Source: Bordetella pseudohinzii (GTDB lineage Bacteria > Pseudomonadota > Gammaproteobacteria > Burkholderiales > Burkholderiaceae_B). From it: a stretch of DNA of 64,000 nucleotides. The stretch is from the NCBI RefSeq assembly GCF_000657795.2, contig NZ_JHEP02000005.1, positions 186,001-250,000 of the forward strand, read 5' to 3'. Positions 9,196 through 23,549 of this stretch are shown here, in pieces. Under the pieces are notes generated by a model. It had not been told where the DNA came from. It worked only from the letters and a program-made list of their open reading frames with translations, and did not search any database. Each line of letters starts with the position of its first letter. Position 1 is the first letter of the stretch. The position numbers were made by a program, and so were the translations under genes.

Positions 9196-10413
9196 TCACG
9201 ACGAGGTTTCGGTGTCTTGCGGCGGATGGCGATTGAACCAGCCCCCGGCCGTCAGGGCCAGGGCATAGGCCCAGAACAGGGGCGCCACACCAATGATCGC
9301 TCCCAGCGCGCCGAAAGTCAGCGGCAGTGTCACCTGCGACGCATTGATCAAGGCCATGCGGACCCCGACCGCCTCGGCTGCCCGCCCGTGAGGCGAATAG
9401 TGATGCAGCAGCGACAGCATACTCGGTTGGCAGCAACCCAGGGCCAGGCCGAGGATGAAAGACAACACGATCAGGACGCTAACGTCGGTGAAAAAGGGAT
9501 AAAGCAGGAAGTCGATGGCCGCCGTCACCATGGCCACGCGCACCAGGGTCCAGGAGCGCACCCGGTTCTGGATGAAGGGCAGCAGCAGGCGGATGACGAA
9601 AGTTGCCGCCGCGAAGGCGGCCAATATGAGGCCGATGGTGGTGGCCGACAGCCCGATGGCCACGCCGAAAATAGGGACGACGAAGAGGTGGGTATCCCAG
9701 GCGCCCGACAGAATGGTGTTGACCATGAGAATGCGGCGCAGCGGCGGCACGGCCAGCAGCTCGGTCACCCGGCGTTTTTCCTTGGCGCGCTGGCTGCTTG
9801 TGCCGGCCAGGGTCTGGTCGGCCCTCTTGAGCCGCCGGCGCAGCAGGTAGAGGCCGCCGATGGACAGCAAGGGCCCCAGGGTCAGCAGGCCGAAGGCCAG
9901 GCGGTTGCCGAGGTGATCGATGGCCAACCCGGCGATCAGCGGTCCGGAAAACCCCGAGCCCGCCAGCGCCAGCGACATCCAGGAGAAATTGCGCAGCCGC
10001 CGCTGGGGCTCGGCGTGGCCCAGCAGGTCCTGGGTGGCGACCTGGTGCAGCATGAAGCCGATACCGATGCAACAGGAGGCAATGAGCAGGGCGATCTGCG
10101 TCTGCGACAGAAAGGGCAGCGCGGTGCCGACGGTGACCAGACCGGTGCCGATGACCAGGGGTTTGCGGATGCCGACCTTGTCCACCCAGCGTCCGGCATG
10201 GACGGAAAACAGCATGGGCAGGACGGCGAAGACGGCCACCAGGGTGCCCACCTTGAAGGTGGACAGGCCGATCTGTAGGGCCGTGAGCGAGACGGTAATC
10301 CGTCCCCCTGTCAGCGCCACATGGTTCAGCATGGCCAGCAGGCACAGCCAGCCCGCCCCTTGGAATTCGGAGTCGGAAGCGTTGTGCGAGGGGGGATGGG
10401 GTGGCTTGGACAC
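9196..10413 (-). CDS. Major facilitator superfamily transporter
   Basis: A 405-residue inner-membrane carrier with about twelve hydrophobic segments. After TM2 comes GRWVDKVGIRKPLVIGTG, the MFS loop 2-3 motif (GRxxDxxGxRxxL). A basic cytoplasmic loop near residues 195-220 (LRRRLKRADQTLAGTSSQRAKEKRR) separates the halves. The start is GTG; no other codon upstream gives a better N-terminus. Substrate unknown. The gene heads the minus-strand run and is divergent from tcdA. Confidence 0.85.
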   Translation of the reverse strand: MSKPPHPPSHNASDSEFQGAGWLCLLAMLNHVALTGGRITVSLTALQIGLSTFKVGTLVAVFAVLPMLFSVHAGRWVDKVGIRKPLVIGTGLVTVGTALPFLSQTQIALLIASCCIGIGFMLHQVATQDLLGHAEPQRRLRNFSWMSLALAGSGFSGPLIAGLAIDHLGNRLAFGLLTLGPLLSIGGLYLLRRRLKRADQTLAGTSSQRAKEKRRVTELLAVPPLRRILMVNTILSGAWDTHLFVVPIFGVAIGLSATTIGLILAAFAAATFVIRLLLPFIQNRVRSWTLVRVAMVTAAIDFLLYPFFTDVSVLIVLSFILGLALGCCQPSMLSLLHHYSPHGRAAEAVGVRMALINASQVTLPLTFGALGAIIGVAPLFWAYALALTAGGWFNRHPPQDTETSS

Positions 10414-10726
10414 GGCGTAACTGTAAGGATTCTGTGCCTATCTTCCGTCAATGTCGAGGCAAGCGCCGGCGGCGCCCCGGGCTGGCGGGCCGGCGCCGCC
10501 GCGGCAGGAATCGGTGCCGTATGCCGCCGGTCGGCGGCGGTTGGCGGCGAGTTAGCCGCAATTACGCCCGCGAGGCCGCGGACCGCCGCGCCGGAGCGTG
10601 GGCTGGCGAGGGCCAAGTTGTGTCTTGTACGCAACGGTTTGGACGGATAAACCGGGCATGGCCGCAGCGCGCCGACCAGGTCTATCAGGCGCTGGGCGGC
10701 GATGCCGCCGTGGGACAATATGGCCC
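10414..10726. other. 313-base divergent intergenic region (MFS / tcdA)
   Basis: No coding sequence is supported here. The stretch is GC-rich and contains a perfect inverted repeat GCCGCCG-GT-CGGCGGC at 10523-10538 and several GCCGCC-rich direct copies. A weak sigma70-like pair for tcdA (TTGTAC and GATAAA, 15 bases apart) lies near 10625-10650. Promoters for both flanking genes must be inside, but neither is convincing by eye. Confidence 0.5.
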
Positions 10727-11575
10727 ATGAACCTGCCCGTTTCCTGTGATATTGATGCCGAGCGCCGTTTTGGCGGTCTGGCCCGTCTGTATGGCCCCCG
10801 GGCGCCGGAGCGGCTGCGCGCCGCGCATGTGGCGGTGGCCGGCCTGGGCGGCGTGGGCTCCTGGACGGCCGAGGCGCTGGCGCGCTGCGGGGTCGGGGCG
10901 CTGACCCTGATCGATCTGGACAATATCGCCGAATCCAACGTCAACCGGCAGATCCATGCCCTGAGCGCCACGCTGGGCCAGGCCAAGGTGGACGCCATGG
11001 CCGAGCGCATCGCGGCCATCAATCCGGATTGCCGCCTGGTCCGGGTGGAGGACTTTGTCGAGCCAGGCAATGTGGCGCGGGTCCTGGCGGACGACTACGC
11101 CATGATTGTCGATTGCACCGACCAGGCCGCCGCCAAGATCGCCATGGTGCTGCATGCGCGGGCGCGCGGTTTGCCCATGCTGCTTTGCGGCGGCGCGGGC
11201 GGCAAGACGGATCCGCTCGCGCTGCGCGCCGGCGACCTGTCCCAGGCCGTCAATGATGCGCTGCTATCCAAGCTGCGCAACAAGCTGCGCCGCGAGCATG
11301 GCTATCCGCGCGCCAGCGACGCCCAGGGCCGGGCGCTCAAGCGCGTGCCGCGCATGGGCGTGCGCGCCCTGTGGTTCGACCAGCCGGCCATCCTGCCGGC
11401 GGCCTGGCGGCGCGAGGATGACGACGATGTGGCCTTGCTGGCCGAGCCCCTGGCGCCGCAGGGCCTGTCCTGCGCCGGCTATGGTTCGGTGGTGATGGTG
11501 ACGGCGGCCATGGGCATGGCGGCCGCCAACGAGGCCGTCCAGGCCATCCTGGCCGGCGCCGCCTCAGGCGGTTGA
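10727..11575 (+). CDS. tcdA: tRNA threonylcarbamoyladenosine dehydratase
   Basis: A 282-residue cytoplasmic E1-like enzyme that uses ATP to cyclise t6A37 of ANN-decoding tRNAs to ct6A. The ATP-binding motif GLGGVGSWTAEALARCG and the following LTLIDLDNIAESNVNRQIHA are the E1/ThiF/MoeB hallmark. The downstream CGGAGGKTDP and RVPRMGVRALWFD segments fit TcdA/CsdL rather than MoeB or ThiF. Length agrees with E. coli TcdA (268). The ATG at 10727 was chosen because upstream residues are not family-like. Its last 12 bases overlap the end of the convergent APC gene. Confidence 0.92.
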   Translation: MNLPVSCDIDAERRFGGLARLYGPRAPERLRAAHVAVAGLGGVGSWTAEALARCGVGALTLIDLDNIAESNVNRQIHALSATLGQAKVDAMAERIAAINPDCRLVRVEDFVEPGNVARVLADDYAMIVDCTDQAAAKIAMVLHARARGLPMLLCGGAGGKTDPLALRAGDLSQAVNDALLSKLRNKLRREHGYPRASDAQGRALKRVPRMGVRALWFDQPAILPAAWRREDDDDVALLAEPLAPQGLSCAGYGSVVMVTAAMGMAAANEAVQAILAGAASGG

Positions 11576-12835
11576 GCGCCGCAGCGCCAGTCCCAAGGCC
11601 ATCCAGCCCAGGCCGCCAGCCAGGCCCAGCCATCCGCTGGAGGCCAGCAGCAGCAGCGACCAGCCCAGCGCCAGCGGCAGCAGCAGCCTGGGCCAGGGCA
11701 TCTGGAAAGCCGGCGCCGGGCCGCCGGCGCGGCGCAGCTTCATCAGCACGATAAGCGGCGGAATGAAGTGCGCCACATACAGAAAACCGCCGATGGCCGT
11801 GGTGAGCGGCAGGCTGTTCAGCCAGGCCACCAGCATCAGGATGGCGGCGCTGGTCAGCACCGCCGTCCGGGGCACGCCGGCGGCCGGGTGGACGCGGGCC
11901 AGCGCGGCGGGCAGCAGGCCGTCGCGCGCCATGGCGAAGCTGATGCGCGACGCCACCACCAGCACCGCGTTGGCCGTGGCCGCCGTGGTCAGGACGGCCA
12001 CCCCGGCCAGGGCCCGGCCGCCGGCCGGCCCGAGGAATTGCCGCGCGGCGGCGGCCAGCGGGGCGTCGGAGGCGCCCAGCGCCTGCCAGCCCAGCGTGCC
12101 CAGGGCCACGAACACCACCATGAGATAGACAAAGAGCACCACGGCCAGCGTCAACAGAATGGCCAGGGGGAGATTGCGTTCGGGCCGTTCGATCTCCTCG
12201 CCGGCGGCCGCCACCATGTCGAAGCCGCCGAAGGCCAGGAAGGCCAGCAGCGAGGCCGAGAACAGGCCGGCCAGGCCATGCGGCATCAGCGGGGTGAAGC
12301 GCGCCAGGTCGACGGCGGGCATGCCCAGCAGCGAGAAGGCAAGCAGACCGGCCACGGCCAGCGACATGACCAGGGCCTGCACCAGGCCCGACAGCCTGAC
12401 ATCGGCCACGTTGACCAGGGCGCACAGGGCCACCAGGCCCATGGCGCCCCATTGCGCCGGCCAGCCGGTCAGCACCTGGAGATAGCCGCCAAAGCCCAGC
12501 GTGACATAGCCGCTGACCAGCAGGTAGGCGCCCCAGAAAATCCAACCCATGAGAAAGCCCCAGCCCGGGCCCAGCACCTGGCGCACAAAGGCGTAGCCGC
12601 CGCCGGCCTCGGGATAGCGGCAGGCAAGCTCGGCATAGGGCAGGGCGATGAGCAGGGAGGCCAGGAAAGCCAGGGCGAAAGCCAGCAGGGCCGCCGGACC
12701 GGCCTGGGCCGCGCTGTGGCCCACCAGCACGAAGATGCCGCCGCCTATGGTGCCGCCCACGCCCAGCGCCACGGCGCTGCGCAGTCCCAGCGCGCGGCGC
12801 AGCTGCGGGCGCGCCCGCGAGGAGGAGGCGCTCAT
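11564..12835 (-). CDS. APC-family amino acid permease
   Basis: A 423-residue inner-membrane amino acid/polyamine transporter with about twelve helices. TM1 carries the APC backbone motif GVGGTIGGGIFVLVG, and the TM6-region sequence AFGGFDMVAAAGEEIERPERNLP is typical of the family. The start ATG overlaps the AlaX stop (TCAT on the plus strand), so the two are translationally coupled. The C-terminus ends RRSTA. It overlaps tcdA tail to tail by 12 bases. The partner gene suggests alanine, glycine or serine as cargo, but this is inference. Confidence 0.88.
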   Translation of the reverse strand: MSASSSRARPQLRRALGLRSAVALGVGGTIGGGIFVLVGHSAAQAGPAALLAFALAFLASLLIALPYAELACRYPEAGGGYAFVRQVLGPGWGFLMGWIFWGAYLLVSGYVTLGFGGYLQVLTGWPAQWGAMGLVALCALVNVADVRLSGLVQALVMSLAVAGLLAFSLLGMPAVDLARFTPLMPHGLAGLFSASLLAFLAFGGFDMVAAAGEEIERPERNLPLAILLTLAVVLFVYLMVVFVALGTLGWQALGASDAPLAAAARQFLGPAGGRALAGVAVLTTAATANAVLVVASRISFAMARDGLLPAALARVHPAAGVPRTAVLTSAAILMLVAWLNSLPLTTAIGGFLYVAHFIPPLIVLMKLRRAGGPAPAFQMPWPRLLLPLALGWSLLLLASSGWLGLAGGLGWMALGLALRRSTA

Positions 12836-13557
12836 AGATCCGCCAGCGCCAGGCGCACGCGCCGGTTGTGGCGCCCCTTGTTGTCGATCTTGAGGATGCG
12901 CAGGGGCCGGCTGGCGCCGGTGCGCGCCAGATGCGTGCCGCCGCAAGCCTGGCGGTCGAGGCCGACGATGTCCACGATGCGGATCAGATTGTCCGCCGTG
13001 GGCGGCGGGGCGACCGATTTGGAGCGGATCAGGCCATGCGACTGCTGGGCCTCGGTCATGGGCAGGTAGACGTCGCGCACGGGCAGATCCTGGCCGATGG
13101 CGTCATTGATGGCCCCTTCCAGGGCGCGGATCCTCTCGTTGTCCGCATCGGGCAGGTCGAAGTCCATGCGGGCCGTGCCGTCCTCGTTCATCTGCACGCC
13201 CGTGACCAAGGCGCCGTCGAAGGCCTGGAAGACCAGGGCGTTGAGGATGTGGGTGCCGGTATGCAGCTCGCGCATCATCTGGCGGAAATCCGCGTCCACG
13301 CTGGCGCGGACCGTGTCGCGCAGTTCGGCGCCGGGGTCGGCCAGCAGGATCCAGGTCCGCCCCGCGAGGGTCTCGAAGCCGCTGACCGCCAGCGGCCCGT
13401 CCCGCCCCTGGAGGCTGCCCCGGTCGGCCGGCTGGCCGCCGCCGCCCGGATAAAAGGGCGATTCGGCCAGCAGGACGCGGCCCGGGCGGGCGTCCACGAC
13501 CTGGGTGTCCAGGGTCAGGGTTTCCGGATGGGCATGATAGAAAGCCGGCGAGGGCAT
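12832..13557 (-). CDS. AlaX-type alanyl-tRNA trans-editing protein
   Basis: A 241-residue free-standing homologue of the AlaRS editing domain, which hydrolyses Ser-tRNA(Ala) or Gly-tRNA(Ala). The zinc-binding pairs are intact: H99 and H103 in ELHTGTHIL, and C205 and H209 in ACGGTH. The N-terminal glycine-rich ESPFYPGGGGQPAD is the AlaX-M/AlaRS beta-barrel segment. The length matches the AlaX-M class. It overlaps the permease start by four bases. Confidence 0.93.
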   Translation of the reverse strand: MPSPAFYHAHPETLTLDTQVVDARPGRVLLAESPFYPGGGGQPADRGSLQGRDGPLAVSGFETLAGRTWILLADPGAELRDTVRASVDADFRQMMRELHTGTHILNALVFQAFDGALVTGVQMNEDGTARMDFDLPDADNERIRALEGAINDAIGQDLPVRDVYLPMTEAQQSHGLIRSKSVAPPPTADNLIRIVDIVGLDRQACGGTHLARTGASRPLRILKIDNKGRHNRRVRLALADL

Positions 13558-13628
13558 AGCGACTCCATGAGAAAGTTTCTCCCAGTATGGCCGCCGCGCC
13601 GGCCGCCGTATTGGCAGAAATTGCGCGC

Positions 13629-14462
13629 TCAGGCGAGCCGCGCGGCGCGGGCGAATTGCAGCGGGGTGATGCCGTAGTAGCGCTTGAAGTATTTGTTCAG
13701 GGCGCTTTGGTCATAGAAGCCGGTGGCCGCGGCGATCTGCGCCAGCGGCATGCCGCGCCGCAGATAGTGGCAGGCCCGGTGCAGCCGCGTCTGGATCAGG
13801 TAGGCGTGCGGCGTCAGGCCCAGGCCGCGCTTGAACAGGCCGATCAGCTGGAAGGGGGTCAGCCCGGCGGCCGCGCTCAGGGTTTCCAGCCGCAGGTCCT
13901 GGGCGTGCCGGTCCTGGACGAGGCCGGTCACCAGGCGCAGCAGGACCTGGTCGCGCGGCGGCGGATCGATGCGCCCGCCGCCGCAGCCATGGCGCAGGTA
14001 GAGCCGGCCGAAGGTGGAGAACAGCAGTTCGCGTTCGCGGAACAGGTCGCCGCCGTCTTCCAGCGCGCGGTGCAAGGCCAGGAAGCCGTCGATGAGGTCG
14101 GCGTCGGCGAATAGATTGCGCGTGAAGTAGGGCACGGTTTCGATGCCCAGACCGCGCGCCACGGCGTCAATGGCCGATTGCGTCAGATAGAAGGAGCGAT
14201 AGCGCCAGCGCTCGCTGTGGCCCATCCAGCCGGCATGCGCCTCGACCGGATTGAAGACGAACAGCGTGGAGCGGCGCGCCTCCTCGACCACGCCACGGCT
14301 CTTGACCACCGAGCCGCCGGCTTCGGTCACGGCGATCACAAAGCCCTCATGGGTATGGGGCGGGTATTCCTGGGTGGTGAAGTCGGCGCACATCAGGCTC
14401 AGGCCGGGTGTGTGTCTGTCCCACCAATAGTGCGACACATTGTTAGGATCGTGGCGGGCCAT
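13629..14462 (-). CDS. AraC-family transcriptional regulator
   Basis: A 277-residue regulator with an N-terminal cupin-like sensing domain (PPHTHEGFVIAVTEAGG) and a C-terminal double helix-turn-helix from about residue 180. The second HTH region is very typical (PLAQIAAATGFYDQSALNKYF followed by YYGITPLQF). It is divergent from the SRPBCC gene by 129 bases and follows alaX on the same strand by 71 bases upstream. Targets and inducer are not evident. Proteins of this layout often control the gene next to them, such as an amino acid exporter or permease. Confidence 0.92.
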   Translation of the reverse strand: MARHDPNNVSHYWWDRHTPGLSLMCADFTTQEYPPHTHEGFVIAVTEAGGSVVKSRGVVEEARRSTLFVFNPVEAHAGWMGHSERWRYRSFYLTQSAIDAVARGLGIETVPYFTRNLFADADLIDGFLALHRALEDGGDLFRERELLFSTFGRLYLRHGCGGGRIDPPPRDQVLLRLVTGLVQDRHAQDLRLETLSAAAGLTPFQLIGLFKRGLGLTPHAYLIQTRLHRACHYLRRGMPLAQIAAATGFYDQSALNKYFKRYYGITPLQFARAARLA

Positions 14463-14591
14463 TGCCGGCTCCCGGGACTGGCGTCGTTACGGATTTTATC
14501 GGCGGCCGGCCGGCATTGCAGCCTGCCGCCGGGGTGGTCCAGAATAGGCTTACCCATCGCGGATTTCCACCCCCCTCCGAGGTACATCACC

Positions 14592-15038
14592 ATGGCTACT
14601 GGTACCGTTCACTTGCATCGCGTGCTGCGCGCGCCCCCCGAGCGCGTCTACCGGGCGTTTCTTGAGCCCGACGCGCTGGCCAAATGGCTGCCGCCCTATG
14701 GCTACACCTGCGAAGTCCACGAAATCGACGCGCGGGTGGGCGGCGGCTTCCGGATGTCATTCCGCAATTTCGGCGCCGCCCAGGCCAGTTCCTTCGGCGG
14801 CGAGTATCTGGAGCTCGTCCCCTTTGAGAAGATCCGCTATACGGATCGTTTCGATGACCCCAATTTGCCGGGGGAGATCCTGGTCACGGTGAGCCTGGTG
14901 TCCGTGTCCTGCGGCACCGAGCTGCGCGTGGTGCAGGAGGGCATTCCCGAGGTGATACCGGTGGAGATGTGCTATCTGGGCTGGCAGGAGTCGCTGCTGC
15001 AGCTGGCCCGCCTGGTGGAGCCGGACATCCCGGGCTGA
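14592..15038 (+). CDS. SRPBCC (START/AHSA1-like) domain protein
   Basis: A 148-residue single-domain protein of the SRPBCC superfamily, AHSA1 branch. It opens with HLHRVLRAPPERVYRAFLEPDALAKWLPP and has the internal GGGFRMSFRNFG strand pair and the C-terminal helix GWQESLLQLARLVEP. These folds bind hydrophobic ligands; the function of this subgroup is not defined. The start ATG follows GAGG. It converges with pabC with 19 bases between. Confidence 0.9.
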   Translation: MATGTVHLHRVLRAPPERVYRAFLEPDALAKWLPPYGYTCEVHEIDARVGGGFRMSFRNFGAAQASSFGGEYLELVPFEKIRYTDRFDDPNLPGEILVTVSLVSVSCGTELRVVQEGIPEVIPVEMCYLGWQESLLQLARLVEPDIPG

Positions 15039-15057
15039 GCGCCGTTTCGGCCGCCCC

Positions 15058-15690
15058 TCAGTAGTCGTGCAGGGTGACGTCCATCCAGCCGCGCAGCGCG
15101 TTGGACAGGCGCAGGCCTTCGGCGCGGCGCAGGTCGTCGACTTCCAGGACGCGCTCGCGGACCTGGCCGGTCTCGAGCAGTTCGGCGCGCTGCACGCCGG
15201 GCAGCAGGCCGCATTCGACCGGCGGGGTGTACCACTGGCCGCGCAGCAGCAGGTAAAGATTGCTGCGGCTGCCTTCGCACAGCTGCCCTTTTTCGTTGAA
15301 GAACACCATGTCGAAGATCTGCGGATGCGCCGGCAGCCAGTCCGCCGCCTTGGCGTACCAGGGGCGGAAGGTGGTCTTGTAGCGCAGCAGCGGCTCGCGC
15401 GAATCCAGCGGCTCGGGCGACAGGAGGATTTCCTGCACCAGGGGCAGCGGCGCCAGCGGGGCGGTATGGATGCTGTATTGGCCGCCGCGTTCGAGCAGCA
15501 GGCGCAGGCGCTGCGGCTCCAGGCCGGGCAGGCCGCGCGCGGCCGCCAGGATGTCGCGTTCGATGGCGGCTTCGTCGCAGCGGTAGCTCAGGGCCTGGGC
15601 CGACGCGGCCAGCCGGGTCAGGTGGCGGCCCAGCAGGGGCAGGCTGCGGTCGGCGGTGACGAGTAGGGTTTCGATCAGCTCGGGGGCCAT
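15058..15690 (-). CDS. pabC: Aminodeoxychorismate lyase-like class IV aminotransferase
   Basis: A 210-residue PLP enzyme of fold-type IV. With PabB it makes p-aminobenzoate by removing pyruvate from 4-amino-4-deoxychorismate. The PLP lysine is expected in LLRYKTTFRPWY. The downstream NEKGQLCEGSRSNLYL and LRLSNALRGW motifs are the class IV hallmarks. It is shorter than E. coli PabC (269), as is common for versions paired with a stand-alone PabB. It starts 7 bases after pabB. D-amino-acid or branched-chain aminotransferases are relatives, but the context settles the call. Confidence 0.88.
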   Translation of the reverse strand: MAPELIETLLVTADRSLPLLGRHLTRLAASAQALSYRCDEAAIERDILAAARGLPGLEPQRLRLLLERGGQYSIHTAPLAPLPLVQEILLSPEPLDSREPLLRYKTTFRPWYAKAADWLPAHPQIFDMVFFNEKGQLCEGSRSNLYLLLRGQWYTPPVECGLLPGVQRAELLETGQVRERVLEVDDLRRAEGLRLSNALRGWMDVTLHDY

Positions 15691-15697
15691 GGCGATC

Positions 15698-16828
15698 CTA
15701 GTGAGGCTGGCCCAGGATGCGGGCCTTCCAGTGGCATTCCTGCCACTCTAACGCGGGGTCGGAGTCGTAGACAATCCCGCCGCCGGTGCTGTAGACGCCC
15801 TGGTCGGCGTCATCCAGCACCAGTGTGCGGATGGCCACGTTGAGCGAGAAATCGCCGTCCGGCGCCAGCCAGCCCACGCTGCCGCAGTACAGGCCGCGCG
15901 GGGCGATCTCCAGCTGCCGGATGCGGCGCATGGCGGCGATCTTGGGCGCGCCGGTGATCGAGCCGCAAGGAAAGAGCGCGCCCAGCACCTCGGCCAGGCT
16001 GGCCCGGGGCGCCAGGGCGCTGACCGTCGAGGTCAGGGTCCAGACCGTGGGATAGCGCTCCAGCGAAAACAGGGCATCCACCTTGACCGAGCCCGGCCGG
16101 GCCAGGCGTCCCAGGTCGTTGCGCAGCAGGTCGACGATCATCAGGTTCTCGGCCCGGTCTTTTTCGCTGGCCAGCAGCGCCTGGCCCAGGCGCTGGTCTT
16201 CGCCGGGATCGGCCGAGCGCGGCGCGGTGCCCTTCATGGGGCGGGTGAGCAGGCGCTCGCCCTGGCGGGCCACGAACAGCTCGGGCGAAAAGGACAGGAC
16301 CGTGCGCCGGCCATCGCGCACATAGGCGGCATGGGCCACGGGATGGCGCTGGGCGATGCCACGGTAGAGCGCGTCCGGCGCGCCCTCGATGCGCACATCC
16401 AGCGGCTGGGTGTAGTTGACCTGGTAGAACTCGCCCGCGCCGATGCCGGCCCGGATGCGCTCGACGCGCCGGAGATAGTCGGCCTCGGCCTGGCGCGGGC
16501 GGGCGGAGACGACGCGGGCGTCGGTGCCGCCCGTCCAGGGGCCGGTCAGTTCGGCGTGTTCGAAGACCAGGGCGGTCAGGCGGGGAGGCAGATCGGCGCG
16601 CGGCGGCGGATTGGGCCCGTCCGGGGGCGCCCGCAGCACTTCGGGCAGCAGCCATTCGCCCAGCTCGTAGTCCAGCAGCAAGGCCACCCAATGACCGGCG
16701 CGGCGCGCCGATTCGATGGCCGCCCAGGCTGCCGGCAGCTCTTGCGGCTGCGCGGCCTGGATGCGCGCCACCTGCCCCGACAGGCGGCGCGACCGCCCGG
16801 CCAGGCGGTCTTCAAACCAGCAATCCAT
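15698..16828 (-). CDS. pabB: Aminodeoxychorismate synthase component I
   Basis: A 376-residue chorismate-utilising enzyme for folate synthesis. It carries TRPMKGTAPR, where the Lys marks PabB-type chemistry as opposed to anthranilate synthase. It also has NLMIVDLLRNDLGR, PCGSITGAPK and the terminal YSTGGGIVYDSDP. The N-terminal part is short compared with TrpE-like proteins. It lies 6 bases after the uvrA stop and 7 bases before pabC, so all three are likely one transcript. The glutamine amidotransferase PabA is not in this window. Confidence 0.94.
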   Translation of the reverse strand: MDCWFEDRLAGRSRRLSGQVARIQAAQPQELPAAWAAIESARRAGHWVALLLDYELGEWLLPEVLRAPPDGPNPPPRADLPPRLTALVFEHAELTGPWTGGTDARVVSARPRQAEADYLRRVERIRAGIGAGEFYQVNYTQPLDVRIEGAPDALYRGIAQRHPVAHAAYVRDGRRTVLSFSPELFVARQGERLLTRPMKGTAPRSADPGEDQRLGQALLASEKDRAENLMIVDLLRNDLGRLARPGSVKVDALFSLERYPTVWTLTSTVSALAPRASLAEVLGALFPCGSITGAPKIAAMRRIRQLEIAPRGLYCGSVGWLAPDGDFSLNVAIRTLVLDDADQGVYSTGGGIVYDSDPALEWQECHWKARILGQPH

Positions 16829-16834
16829 ATTTCT

Positions 16835-22597
<5,763 letters not shown>

Positions 22598-22686
22598 GAG
22601 GCGTAATCGTAGCCGGTGTGTGAGGGCGGGTCCGGGGTGGAGGCAAGGCCGGCAATATGGAATAATTGCCTACATTGTGAAAGGCG

Positions 22687-22703
22687 TGCCCATATTATGG
22701 GCA
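22687..22703. promoter_or_regulatory. 17-bp palindrome upstream of the IclR gene
   Basis: TGCCCATA-T-TATGGGCA is a perfect inverted repeat about a T centre, about 100 bases before the IclR start and 90 bases before uvrA. A further inverted pair CTGT/ACAG follows at about 22730. IclR regulators often bind such sites to control their own operon. This is a candidate operator by position and symmetry only. Confidence 0.45.
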
Positions 22704-22802
22704 TTTTGCCGGCCTGGCGCCGGCGGCAAGCTGTATAGATAAACAGTACACCAAATTTGGGACGCGGCCGCAAATTGCCTGCCGGCCGCGCGGGAGGAAG
22801 AC

Positions 22803-23549
22803 ATGCGGGCGTCCCCCGTCGCCGGGACCGCGGCCTTTGGCAAGTTCATGACCGTGCTGCAGGCCGTGGCCGATGCCGAAACGCCGCTCACGGTCGCCGC
22901 GCTGGCGCGGGCCTGCGGCTATCCGCGCGCCACCGTGCATCGTATCGTGTGCGCCCTGGCCGGGCATGGCATGCTGGCCGAGACCGAGGGCGGCTACCGC
23001 ATCGGCATGCGCGTGGTGGGCCTGGCGGCCCGGGCCATGCCCGATGCGCGCGGCCTGCTGGCGGCCGATCTGCGGGCCTTGCGCGACCTCACCGGCGAAA
23101 CCGTCCACGTGGCCGTGCCGGGCGGCGCCGAGATGATCTATATCGACAAGCTGGAGTCTCCCGGGCCGCTGCGCATGGCTTCCCGCGTGGGCGCGGGCGT
23201 GGCCGTGCACCGCAGTGCCGTGGGGCGCGCCTGGCTGGCCAGCCTGGAGCCCGAGGCCGCGCTGCTAGCCATGCGGGCGCTGCCGGCCTGCGCCGATCCG
23301 GCGGTCCTGGCCCGGCTGCGTGAACAGGTCGCGCAGGCGCGCGCCGATGGCTACGCCACCGACGACGAAGAAAACGAAGCCGGCATCTGCTGCTTCGGGA
23401 TCGCCCTGCCCGGCGGCCAGGCCTGCGTCAGCGTCAGCGTCCTGCGTTTCCGCATGCAGGCCCGCGACACCTATATCCAACCCCTGCTGCGGCTGCGCGA
23501 CAGCGCCGCGCGTCATCTTGCTCAACCCCTGGCGCAAGGACTGCCATGA
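22803..23549 (+). CDS. IclR-family regulator of the keto-deoxy-gluconate operon
   Basis: A 248-residue IclR regulator. The winged HTH spans residues about 10-70 (LTVAALARACGYPRATVHRIV), and the GAF-like effector domain covers the rest (GETVHVAVPGGAEMIYIDKLES, and the DDEENEAGICCFGIALPGG segment typical of IclR C-terminal domains). GGAGGA precedes the ATG. Its stop codon overlaps the eda start (ATGA), so it is co-transcribed with eda and kdgK and probably acts as a KdgR-like repressor responding to 2-keto-3-deoxygluconate. The effector assignment is inference from the neighbours. Confidence 0.92.
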   Translation: MRASPVAGTAAFGKFMTVLQAVADAETPLTVAALARACGYPRATVHRIVCALAGHGMLAETEGGYRIGMRVVGLAARAMPDARGLLAADLRALRDLTGETVHVAVPGGAEMIYIDKLESPGPLRMASRVGAGVAVHRSAVGRAWLASLEPEAALLAMRALPACADPAVLARLREQVAQARADGYATDDEENEAGICCFGIALPGGQACVSVSVLRFRMQARDTYIQPLLRLRDSAARHLAQPLAQGLP

